Below, piece by piece: positions 1 through 5,177 of a DNA stretch of 5,877 nucleotides. The DNA is from Candidatus Omnitrophota bacterium. GTDB lineage: Bacteria; Omnitrophota; Gorgyraeia; Gygaellales; Profunditerraquicolaceae. The stretch lies in NCBI GenBank assembly GCA_020052635.1, contig JAGVOR010000052.1, forward strand, positions 1-5,877. Direction: 5' to 3'. The notes beneath the pieces are model-generated. The model saw only the letters and a list, made by a program, of their open reading frames with translations, searched no databases and was not told the DNA's origin. Each line of letters opens with the position of its first letter. The first letter of the stretch is position 1. The translations under genes and the position numbers were made by a program.

Positions 1-605
1 ACCAGTGTCCCCAGGGCTAAATATACAATACTGATAATCCAGATAAACCGCGCGGTATTAATCACATTAGGAACTAACCTTTCATCCCGCCCCTCCCCCA
101 GATATAAACTAAACGTCCCGCCGGTTCCTTTGATCAAAAAAGTGATCGCAATAATAGCAATTCCCTGCCCGCCTAAGAAAGGCCCCAGGTGGCGCCAAAG
201 ATTATGGCTTAAAGAAAGGTGATCCAGGTCCTGCACTAAAGTTAAGCCGGTAGTGGTAAAACCTGACATTGTTTCAAAACAGGCATCCAGGAATGATTTA
301 TAATGTCCGCTCAATAATAACGGAACCGCACTTAAGACCATTGCGGCCAGCCACGATGAAGCAATCACCACCATCGCCTGCCCGGTATTTAGTTCATTGT
401 TCGTTTTACATAACCGGCTTAATCCCAGCCCCAGAATCAAGGCAATATTGGCGCTAATTAAAAAATCCAAGGCCGCAGCAGGCTCATGAAATAAAAGCAG
501 GCCGGTAATAAACGGGACAAGCATAACCAGGCCTAGACCCAGGATAATCCTGCCTAAGTAATAACCGATATTCTTAATGTCGTTTAATTGCGGCTTCAGG
601 ATCAT
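1..605 (-). CDS. trkH: TrkH/KtrB-family potassium uptake channel subunit (N-terminal 201 residues, partial)
   Basis: Membrane-embedded K+ translocating subunit of a Trk/Ktr system, which normally works with a cytoplasmic TrkA/KtrA nucleotide-binding gating protein. The reading frame opens at the ATG at 605-603 and stays open to the window edge, giving 201 residues; the C-terminal half lies outside. Hydrophobic helices lie at about residues 15-38, 47-63 and 77-99. They are followed by a pore-loop segment at about 108-122 (ETMSGFTTTGLT) with the family's selectivity-filter signature, then LWRHLGPFLGGQGI at 136-149 and an EGRDERLVPN stretch at 171-180, both typical of TrkH. The start codon overlaps the stop of the upstream 39-residue ORF as ATGA, which suggests translational coupling. 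A KdpDE-like two-component pair lies directly upstream. The family call is firm; the choice between TrkH and KtrB subtype is less so because the rest of the gene and any trkA partner are not visible. Confidence 0.93.
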   Translation of the reverse strand, partial: MILKPQLNDIKNIGYYLGRIILGLGLVMLVPFITGLLLFHEPAAALDFLISANIALILGLGLSRLCKTNNELNTGQAMVVIASSWLAAMVLSAVPLLLSGHYKSFLDACFETMSGFTTTGLTLVQDLDHLSLSHNLWRHLGPFLGGQGIAIIAITFLIKGTGGTFSLYLGEGRDERLVPNVINTARFIWIISIVYLALGTL

Positions 606-721
606 TTAATAAGCCCCAGCAACAGAATAACCAGCGTTCCCGTAACCATAATCACAAAAACGTAAATAATCTCCCAAAAAATACCCAACGCAACGGTATA
701 AAAAAATCTTATTTTCCCCAT
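602..721 (-). CDS. Small single-span membrane protein (39 aa) coupled to trkH
   Basis: A 39-codon ORF starts at the ATG at 721-719 and ends at the TGA at 604-602. An AAAGG ribosome-binding site lies 6 bases upstream of the ATG, and an in-frame TAA just upstream fixes this as the first possible ATG. The peptide begins MGKIRFFYTVALGIFWEIIY. It has a basic N-terminus, a long hydrophobic stretch from about residue 7 to 37 and a C-terminal Lys, as expected for a one-helix inner-membrane peptide. Its stop overlaps the trkH start (ATGA), so the two are probably translated in tandem. I recognise no family. By position it recalls KdpF, the ~30-residue peptide encoded ahead of the KdpA channel subunit, but I see no sequence resemblance. 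It could be a small TrkH accessory subunit, or a leader ORF whose main job is to deliver ribosomes to trkH. Confidence 0.66.
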   Translation of the reverse strand: MGKIRFFYTVALGIFWEIIYVFVIMVTGTLVILLLGLIK

Positions 722-736
722 TGAATGCCTTTAGTT

Positions 737-771
737 AAATAAAATAAAACCAGAGAAGCGATTTCTCTGGT
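737..771 (-). terminator. Hairpin plus T-rich tract: kdpE terminator or trkH leader attenuator
   Basis: On the minus strand, ACCAGAGAA (771-763) and TTCTCTGGT (757-749) form a perfect 9-bp stem around the 5-base loop ATCGC. TTTATTTTATTT (748-737) follows at once. This is the layout of an intrinsic terminator for minus-strand transcription; the plus strand has no T tract after the stem. The stem holds only 4 G:C pairs, so it may be leaky. It lies about 100 bp after the kdpE stop and 15 bp before the start of the small ORF ahead of trkH. If the trkH promoter lies upstream of it, the hairpin sits inside the trkH leader. Confidence 0.68.
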
Positions 772-824
772 AAATATTAAAACCACAACTCTACTATTAT
801 CTTTTATAAGCTTACCTTCAGGGA

Positions 825-853
825 ATTAGGAAAACAAGTCAAAATAATGTCAA
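825..853 (-). promoter_or_regulatory. Candidate sigma70-type promoter for the small ORF-trkH unit
   Basis: On the minus strand a perfect -35 hexamer TTGACA (853-848) is followed after 17 bp by CCTAAT (830-825), a 4-of-6 match to the -10 consensus. It lies in the largest gap between kdpE and the small ORF and would give a leader of roughly 95-100 bases. Two better-looking AT-rich hexamers, TATAAA (808-803) and GATAAT (801-796), lie further downstream without a recognisable -35 at normal spacing; they could serve as the -10 of an activator-dependent promoter. The choice between them cannot be settled by eye. Confidence 0.4.
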
Positions 854-856
854 AAT
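838..856 (-). promoter_or_regulatory. 11-bp-spaced direct repeat, candidate KdpE/OmpR-family operator
   Basis: The octamer ATTTTGAC occurs twice on the minus strand, at 856-849 and 845-838, with starts exactly 11 bp apart. OmpR/PhoB-family regulators usually bind head-to-tail as dimers to direct repeats with about one helical turn between half-sites, so this is the expected geometry. The regulator gene next door (870-1583) belongs to that family. The repeat overlaps the TTGACA -35 candidate, consistent with either activation or repression of the trkH unit. Part of the match is the -35 hexamer itself, so chance cannot be excluded. Confidence 0.42.
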
Positions 857-869
857 GCGGTTTGGGTTT

Positions 870-1583
870 CTAGTCTTGTGAGCGCAGGCGGTAGCCTACG
901 CCCGGCTCGGTTAGCAGGTAGATGGGGCGGTCAGGATTAGGTTCGATCTTATTCCTTAAGTTACTGATCGTCACGCGCAAAAGGTGCAAAATACCCTCAA
1001 AATCCTCTCCCCTATCCCAGATCTCCCGCAGGATCTGCTGATGGGTAAGGACTTTACCGATATTTAACAGAAAGAGTTTAAGTAAATCGTATTCTATCGG
1101 AGATAAATCAATTTCATTGTTGCCGCTGGTTACCCGGCGCTTGGCGATATCCATACTTAGTTTTCCTATTTTAAGCGTTGCTTCTTGATCCGGCGGCAGG
1201 AGACGCCGCATTACCGCCCTTAAACGCGCCAGGAGCTCCTCGGTAGAAAACGGCTTGGTAAGATAATCATCCGCCCCCCGGTCAAGAGCGCTGATCTTTT
1301 CGCTTGATTCATCCCGTACCGATAAAATAATAATCGGGGTTTTGGCGCGTTTACGGATTTTGGCGATCACCTCTAAACCATCAATATCCGGAAGCCCTAA
1401 ATCAAGAATTATGAGATCCGGATGGACAGAGACTGCCTCCTCTAGCGCCTTCTTACCGGTATGGGCCTCAAAAACAGTATAACCGTAAGAAGAAAGGGAG
1501 GTTTTAAGAAAACTGCGGATGGCTTTTTCATCATCCACCACCAGGATCCGTAATTTACCCTGTTCGGATATCATATTATTCAT
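870..1583 (-). CDS. kdpE: KdpE-like response regulator, OmpR/PhoB family
   Basis: Cytoplasmic DNA-binding response regulator of 237 residues, a normal length for the family. The receiver domain spans about residues 11-127. It has the acidic pocket D17/D18, the phosphoacceptor D61 in LDLGLPDIDG, the switch Ser S88 in the KdpE-like stretch IIILSVRDE, and the conserved Lys K110 in DDYLTKPF. The OmpR-type winged-helix domain follows at about 140-235, ending in the typical VGYRLR. The TPIIILSVRD...KISALDRGADDYLTKPF region is close to KdpE, which normally activates kdpFABC at low K+ or high osmolarity. The start codon overlaps the kinase stop as ATGA, and GGAG lies about 14 bases upstream; Met4 is a weaker alternative start. 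No kdpFABC is present, and the transporter beside it is TrkH, so its likely target here is the trkH unit (inference). Confidence 0.92.
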   Translation of the reverse strand: MNNMISEQGKLRILVVDDEKAIRSFLKTSLSSYGYTVFEAHTGKKALEEAVSVHPDLIILDLGLPDIDGLEVIAKIRKRAKTPIIILSVRDESSEKISALDRGADDYLTKPFSTEELLARLRAVMRRLLPPDQEATLKIGKLSMDIAKRRVTSGNNEIDLSPIEYDLLKLFLLNIGKVLTHQQILREIWDRGEDFEGILHLLRVTISNLRNKIEPNPDRPIYLLTEPGVGYRLRSQD

Positions 1584-2611
1584 CTTAATCCCAGCTCCAC
1601 CGTAAAAATTGAACCTCTCCCCGGCTCACTTTCCACGCTGACAGTGCCGCCATGGGCTTCAATAATCCCCTTAGCAATACATAATCCCAGCCCGGTCCCG
1701 GAGACGTTCTGGGGTTGTTGAGCCCGGTAAAATTTCTCAAAGATCCGTTTTAAATCTTCCTGAGCTATCCCACAACCATGATCCTGGATCTTTATTCGCG
1801 CTTTAGTTTGATCAAAAGTTGCATCTATCTCTACCGCAGAATCACCAGCTGAATACTTTAAAGCATTATCAATAAGATTAAAAAACGCTTTGAGTATAAA
1901 TGGAAAATCCAGGGATATTTCAGGAAAACCCCCGGAGATACTGATCTTGATTTCCCGTGAACCGATTTTATCTTTTAGCTGCTCAAGGACAGCGCCGATT
2001 AAGTCTCTGAGATCGCAGGGCTTTTTGGAAATCCGCAATCCCCCTGACTCCACCCGGGTCATATCCAACAGATTATTCACGATCCGGTTAAGTCGGTTTG
2101 ATTCTTCGCAGGCTGTTTGCAGAAGTTCATTTTTACGTTGTTCATCCAAATTTGATTTCTTGTCCAACAGAGCGGTCAGCGCGCCGGTAATTGAAACCAG
2201 CGGAGTTTTTAAGTCATGGGAGATTGAACTCAATAATACTGAATACAGTTTTTCAGTTTGCTGCTGGATAGTCTGTTCGCGTACCCGGGAGGCAAAAGTA
2301 CTCACCACCAACCCCACCACCAGAAAGGCCGCGAAAGTAAAAAAATATTCAATGTCGGAAACACTCAAGGTCAAATAAGGCGGGACAAGAAAAAAATCAA
2401 AAGCCAAAACGCTCAACACGGCACTGACAATCGCCGGCCCCTTACCCCAGCGGATCGCCACCAAAACAATCACTAAAAGATAAAACATCACAATATTAGT
2501 AGGCTCAAGCCTTTTTTTAAACAGCTCTCCAAAAAGAGTGGTAAGCAGAACCAAAAGGCAACTGATGAGATAAGCATTAATTGTGCATTTTCTGGCTGAA
2601 ATGTTTTTCAT
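1580..2611 (-). CDS. kdpD: Short KdpD-like sensor histidine kinase (DUF4118 membrane domain plus kinase core)
   Basis: Inner-membrane sensor kinase of 343 residues that should phosphorylate the adjacent KdpE-like regulator. Four hydrophobic helices at about 12-29, 38-54, 58-78 and 88-107 form a KdpD-type DUF4118 domain; VAIRWGKGPAIVSAVLSVLA and FDFFLVPPYLTLSVSDIEYF closely follow KdpD. The HisKA domain carries phosphoacceptor H132 in SSISHDLKTPL. The ATPase core shows the N box (N245, N249 in NLIDNALKYS), G1 (DHGCGI, 277-282), F box (FEKFYR, 291-296) and G2 (GTGLGL, 305-310), so it looks catalytically intact. Full-length KdpD is about 890 residues. The N-terminal KdpD and Usp domains, and the GAF-like segment after the helices, are absent, and the gene start abuts the preceding stop with only 8 bp, so no lost 5' part is visible. 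No clear ribosome-binding site is seen; reinitiation from the upstream gene is plausible. It probably senses through the membrane or kinase domain alone. Confidence 0.9.
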   Translation of the reverse strand: MKNISARKCTINAYLISCLLVLLTTLFGELFKKRLEPTNIVMFYLLVIVLVAIRWGKGPAIVSAVLSVLAFDFFLVPPYLTLSVSDIEYFFTFAAFLVVGLVVSTFASRVREQTIQQQTEKLYSVLLSSISHDLKTPLVSITGALTALLDKKSNLDEQRKNELLQTACEESNRLNRIVNNLLDMTRVESGGLRISKKPCDLRDLIGAVLEQLKDKIGSREIKISISGGFPEISLDFPFILKAFFNLIDNALKYSAGDSAVEIDATFDQTKARIKIQDHGCGIAQEDLKRIFEKFYRAQQPQNVSGTGLGLCIAKGIIEAHGGTVSVESEPGRGSIFTVELGLR

Positions 2612-2619
2612 TTGCGCGA

Positions 2620-3702
2620 TTATTTAATTTTTGACTTTTTCTTCCACTCTTTAAAACACTTTTGATATGCTTTAAATGCGGGTTTAACCGTATAATCCCA
2701 GCGCACCAGGCCGAAATAATCCACCCCATTATCCCAATGCTTTTTGGTGTCCCGGAAAAAAGCCCAGAAGACCTTCTCCACCCGCGGATTCTTCAGCAAC
2801 TCCTCATAAACCTCTTTAACCCAAACCGCCTGCTGAGCCTCAGTAGGATTTTTCCCCAACCACCAGTTCCCTGCTTTTAATCCTGGCTTAACGCCCGGGC
2901 AGCCGATTTCGGTAATCCAGATTTTTTTATCCCCGTCTCCGTTACGCGCCATAATCTTATAGGCCAATTTAGGATAGCTGGCCACCCCTTTAATCATGCT
3001 TTTACCGTGCAGCGGATTTTGGAAAAAATGAATGTTTAAAATATCAAAATAACCTTTGGCCCCGTTATCGTAAAGATGATTGACGCTGGCCAATCCGTTA
3101 GCAAGGCCTCCGTTGAGAATCTTGCAATCCGGGTCAATTTTTTTAGCGGCCAGATATACCGCTTTTAAAAGCGCGCAGTAGGATTTAAGGCTGTCCTGCT
3201 GTTTCCAGTAAGTTACCGAATCCGGCTCATTCCAAACCTCCCAGTATTTAACCTCAGACTTATAGCGCCGGATTACTTCTTCAGCATAATTAACAAATAC
3301 CTGGTTATCTTTTGGCGGACAGTTCCACTCTCCGCAGGCAGAAGCCCAAGCCGCACTGTAGTGCAGAATACCTAAGATCTGGATCCCCTGTTCTTTAAGC
3401 AATTTGACCAGATTATCATATTTAGCAAATTCAAATTTCCCCTGCTGGGGCTCGATATCCTCCCATAAAAAATCCAGCCTTACCCAACCCACCCCTGCCT
3501 TATGCATCAACCGGATCACTTTCTTTAAAGCAAGATCATCGGGATACTTGTAATTATTCCAGGAATGGCTCCAATGCAAAAACTCCAAAACCCCAAATGG
3601 ATTATCGATATTAGTTTTCATATCCCCCCCGCTCAACACTTGCGTGCTTGATAAGAAGATTAGGGTCAACAAAATAGCCGCCTTAGAAATTAGCCTGCCC
3701 AT
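2620..3702 (-). CDS. Exported clan GH-A glycoside hydrolase (GH39/GH5-like)
   Basis: Predicted secreted or periplasmic beta-glycosidase of 360 residues with a (beta/alpha)8 fold, using a retaining mechanism with two glutamates. WEVWNEP contains the likely acid/base E159, and WITEIGCP contains the likely nucleophile E265. RLDFLWEDIEP (75-85) and ILHYSAAWAS near the active site are also typical of clan GH-A, and the overall look is nearest GH39/PslG-like or GH5-like enzymes; substrate cannot be told. I chose the ATG at 3702-3700 because it directly precedes a signal peptide (basic residues at 3 and 7, hydrophobic 8-20, no lipobox Cys), and AGGAGG lies 3 bases upstream, unusually close. A GTG at 3750 with its own AGGAG would add 16 residues and a second hydrophobic stretch, so it is the less likely start. 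Cys123 and Cys128 could form a disulfide after export. The gene overlaps the upstream protease gene by 20 bp and ends 8 bp before the kinase gene. Confidence 0.85.
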   Translation of the reverse strand: MGRLISKAAILLTLIFLSSTQVLSGGDMKTNIDNPFGVLEFLHWSHSWNNYKYPDDLALKKVIRLMHKAGVGWVRLDFLWEDIEPQQGKFEFAKYDNLVKLLKEQGIQILGILHYSAAWASACGEWNCPPKDNQVFVNYAEEVIRRYKSEVKYWEVWNEPDSVTYWKQQDSLKSYCALLKAVYLAAKKIDPDCKILNGGLANGLASVNHLYDNGAKGYFDILNIHFFQNPLHGKSMIKGVASYPKLAYKIMARNGDGDKKIWITEIGCPGVKPGLKAGNWWLGKNPTEAQQAVWVKEVYEELLKNPRVEKVFWAFFRDTKKHWDNGVDYFGLVRWDYTVKPAFKAYQKCFKEWKKKSKIK

Positions 3703-4501
3703 AAACCTCCTGCTCGATATTAATATAATCACCGAAATCCATTCTTTCACCCAGCTCCTGTTTGACTACCCTGATCCGGTCAGGCACGTAGGGATGGGTT
3801 TTATAATATGAATACCCTCTGGAGGGCATCCGGCGGTTGATATCCTGCAGCTTAGTCAAAAAACTGATCATCCCCTGCGGGTTGTAGCCGGCCAATTTTG
3901 CGTAGCGGGCGCCCAACTGATCAGCTAAAAGTTCATCCTGCCGGCTATACCCCAGAAGAAATTGTAAAAAGGCTGCATCCGCTGCGCTCCCGGCTTCGGC
4001 GGTGCCCGGGGCCACCGCCACCAGTACCCGTAAAATCGTATAACTTTGCATCGCCTGTAACTTTTTAATACTGTGCCGGGCGACAATATGGCCGACTTCG
4101 TGGGCTAAAATACAGGCCAGCTCATCATCATTATCAATCTTATCCAGTAATCCCCGGTAGACATACACATAGCCTCCGGGCAAAGAAACTGCATTGACCT
4201 CATCCTCATCCAGTACGCGAAAATGGTAATCAATCTCTTTACGGTCGCTCACCGCGGCGATTTTTTTGCCAATCTCCTCTACCCGTTTTTGCTGCAGGGG
4301 ATCGGGAGTAGATTTAATTTCTTTTCCAATCTGGCGGTCAATCGCCTGTCCCATCTTCACCTCTCGGTCAGTACTGTAATAAAATGTCTCCTCCTGCCTG
4401 GTGGCTATGTTATATTCGGTAGAACATCCCGCCAGAACCATCGCCGCGGTGATAAAACAAAATAACCTTAATTTTCTAAAAATCAGATAAAGTTTACGCA
4501 A
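3683..4501 (-). other. Possible internal translation unit: M48 lipoprotein from a TTG start
   Basis: The TTG at 4501-4499 (Leu178 of the long frame) would give a 272-residue lipoprotein precursor beginning MRKLYLIFRKLRLFCFITA and reaching the lipobox LAGC after 22 residues, a normal type II signal-peptide length. The upstream GGA, about 6 bases away, is only a weak ribosome-binding site. A GTG at 4516-4514 is a second candidate. No ATG lies in a suitable place: the in-frame ATG at Met198 is only four residues before the lipobox Cys. The argument for a separate start rests on the topology problem, since a signal peptide behind a folded cytoplasmic domain is not normally processed as a lipoprotein. 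Confidence 0.35.
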
Positions 4502-5032
4502 AGGCAGTCCGACCACATTATAAAAACAGCCGTCGATCCGCTTAATAAAGAAGGCCCCCTTGCCCTGGATATCGAAACTGCCGGCCTTATCCAGCGGAGA
4601 AACCTGTTTAAAATAATTATCAATTTGTGGAGGGGTCAGTTTATCCATATACACCTTAGTCTTTTCATCATCCACCGCCAGCTGCTCTTGTTGGGCTGTT
4701 TTCTTGATTACCGCCAGGCCGGTGTAAAGCCACTGCGGTTTACTGGACAACTTTTTAAGCATCCGGCGGGCATCTTGCATATTTTTAGGCTTACCGAAGA
4801 TTTGTCCATCTTGCACGCAGATCGTATCGGCGGCAATAATCAACCCTTGAGGCACCCGGCGGGCAACATCCCTGGCTTTGTCTTTGGCATTTAGCCTGAC
4901 CATCTGCGCAAAAGATAAACCCCCGCGCCGGCTGCGCTCCTTAACTTGCGCCGGCAGGACTTTAAACTTCAGACCGAATTTCTCCAGCAGCTTCTTCCTG
5001 GCTTTAGATCTAGACGCTAAGTATATTTGCAT
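3683..5032 (-). CDS. Maf nucleotide pyrophosphatase fused in frame to an M48 metalloprotease lipoprotein
   Basis: One open frame of 449 codons carries two complete proteins. Residues 1 to about 187 form a full-length Maf domain: LASRSKARKKLL (5-16) phosphate-binding loop, AADTI with D69, FGKP (79-82), and the C-terminal DKAGSFDIQGKGAFFI and FYNVVGLPL signatures. Maf proteins are cytoplasmic pyrophosphatases acting on non-canonical or modified nucleotides. Residues 186-203 then read as a lipoprotein signal peptide (RKLRLF, hydrophobic core, lipobox LAGC with Cys203). A LoiP/BepA-like M48 protease follows: HEVGH (311-315, zinc ligands H311 and H315, catalytic E312), ELLAD with third ligand E367, and THPYVPDRI (412-420). 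The ~247 residues after the lipobox match a stand-alone LoiP-sized protease without TPRs. The ATG at 5032-5030 has an in-frame TGA just upstream and no clear ribosome-binding site. The product may be a membrane-anchored fusion, or two proteins if translation also starts internally. The two domain assignments are firm; the single-polypeptide reading is not. Confidence 0.85.
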   Translation of the reverse strand: MQIYLASRSKARKKLLEKFGLKFKVLPAQVKERSRRGGLSFAQMVRLNAKDKARDVARRVPQGLIIAADTICVQDGQIFGKPKNMQDARRMLKKLSSKPQWLYTGLAVIKKTAQQEQLAVDDEKTKVYMDKLTPPQIDNYFKQVSPLDKAGSFDIQGKGAFFIKRIDGCFYNVVGLPLRKLYLIFRKLRLFCFITAAMVLAGCSTEYNIATRQEETFYYSTDREVKMGQAIDRQIGKEIKSTPDPLQQKRVEEIGKKIAAVSDRKEIDYHFRVLDEDEVNAVSLPGGYVYVYRGLLDKIDNDDELACILAHEVGHIVARHSIKKLQAMQSYTILRVLVAVAPGTAEAGSAADAAFLQFLLGYSRQDELLADQLGARYAKLAGYNPQGMISFLTKLQDINRRMPSRGYSYYKTHPYVPDRIRVVKQELGERMDFGDYINIEQEVYGQANF

Positions 5033-5039
5033 ATTTAAT

Positions 5040-5165
5040 CAATTCACGGGTGGCGTGGGGGTGGTTTCGCAGCGCGTCACAGCGCAAGAAAACACCGCCA
5101 AGGTTACCCGACGCTAATTGGAGTTGCGTCGGTACGGCCTTCTGGCCAGCAGGACCCGTGAATTG
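5040..5165. repeat. 126-bp structured element with perfect 12-bp terminal inverted repeats
   Basis: CAATTCACGGGT (5040-5051) and ACCCGTGAATTG (5154-5165) are exact reverse complements and enclose 102 bp that can fold into several further hairpins. These are CCGACGC/GCGTCGG (5108-5114 and 5126-5132, 11-base loop), GGCC/GGCC with a 4-base loop (5137-5148), and an imperfect arm from GGTGGTTTC (5060-5068) to GAAAACACC (5088-5096) capped by GCGC/GCGC (5072-5075 and 5082-5085). The whole resembles a multi-branched RNA closed by a 12-bp stem, or a small MITE-like insertion. It is richer in G+C than its AT-rich flanks. It fills almost all of the gap between the flavoprotein stop and the maf ATG, ending 7 bp before that ATG. 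I do not recognise it as tRNA, SRP RNA, 6S RNA, tmRNA or a common riboswitch, and there is no T tract to make it a simple terminator. Confidence 0.6.
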
Positions 5166-5177
5166 CATATTGTTAAA

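Noticed and set aside
722..869. c-di-AMP (ydaO) or other known riboswitch in the trkH leader
   Set aside because: c-di-AMP riboswitches often control K+ transport genes, but the leader is short and I see only one simple hairpin and none of the conserved ydaO sequence blocks.
1890..2378. Plus-strand open frame (162 codons) opposite the kinase gene
   Set aside because: It is a shadow of the kinase coding strand; the minus-strand frame has all histidine kinase boxes and the plus-strand translation has none.
1580..2611. kdpD as a truncated pseudogene
   Set aside because: The N-terminal sensor region is missing, but the start codon is clean, the membrane helices and all catalytic boxes are intact, and the gene is coupled to an intact regulator. 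A short functional KdpD is the better reading.
4440..4520. Assembly frameshift joining maf to the M48 gene
   Set aside because: Not excluded, but not supported: both neighbouring frames hit stops within a few codons at the junction, and the current frame gives a natural Maf end followed directly by a natural signal peptide. I kept the fusion and flagged the check.
5040..5165. SRP RNA, 6S RNA or tRNA-like gene in the structured element
   Set aside because: GGGTCCTGC on the minus strand recalls part of SRP RNA, but the conserved SRP apical loop is absent; there is no T-loop or anticodon arm for a tRNA, and the branched fold is unlike 6S RNA.
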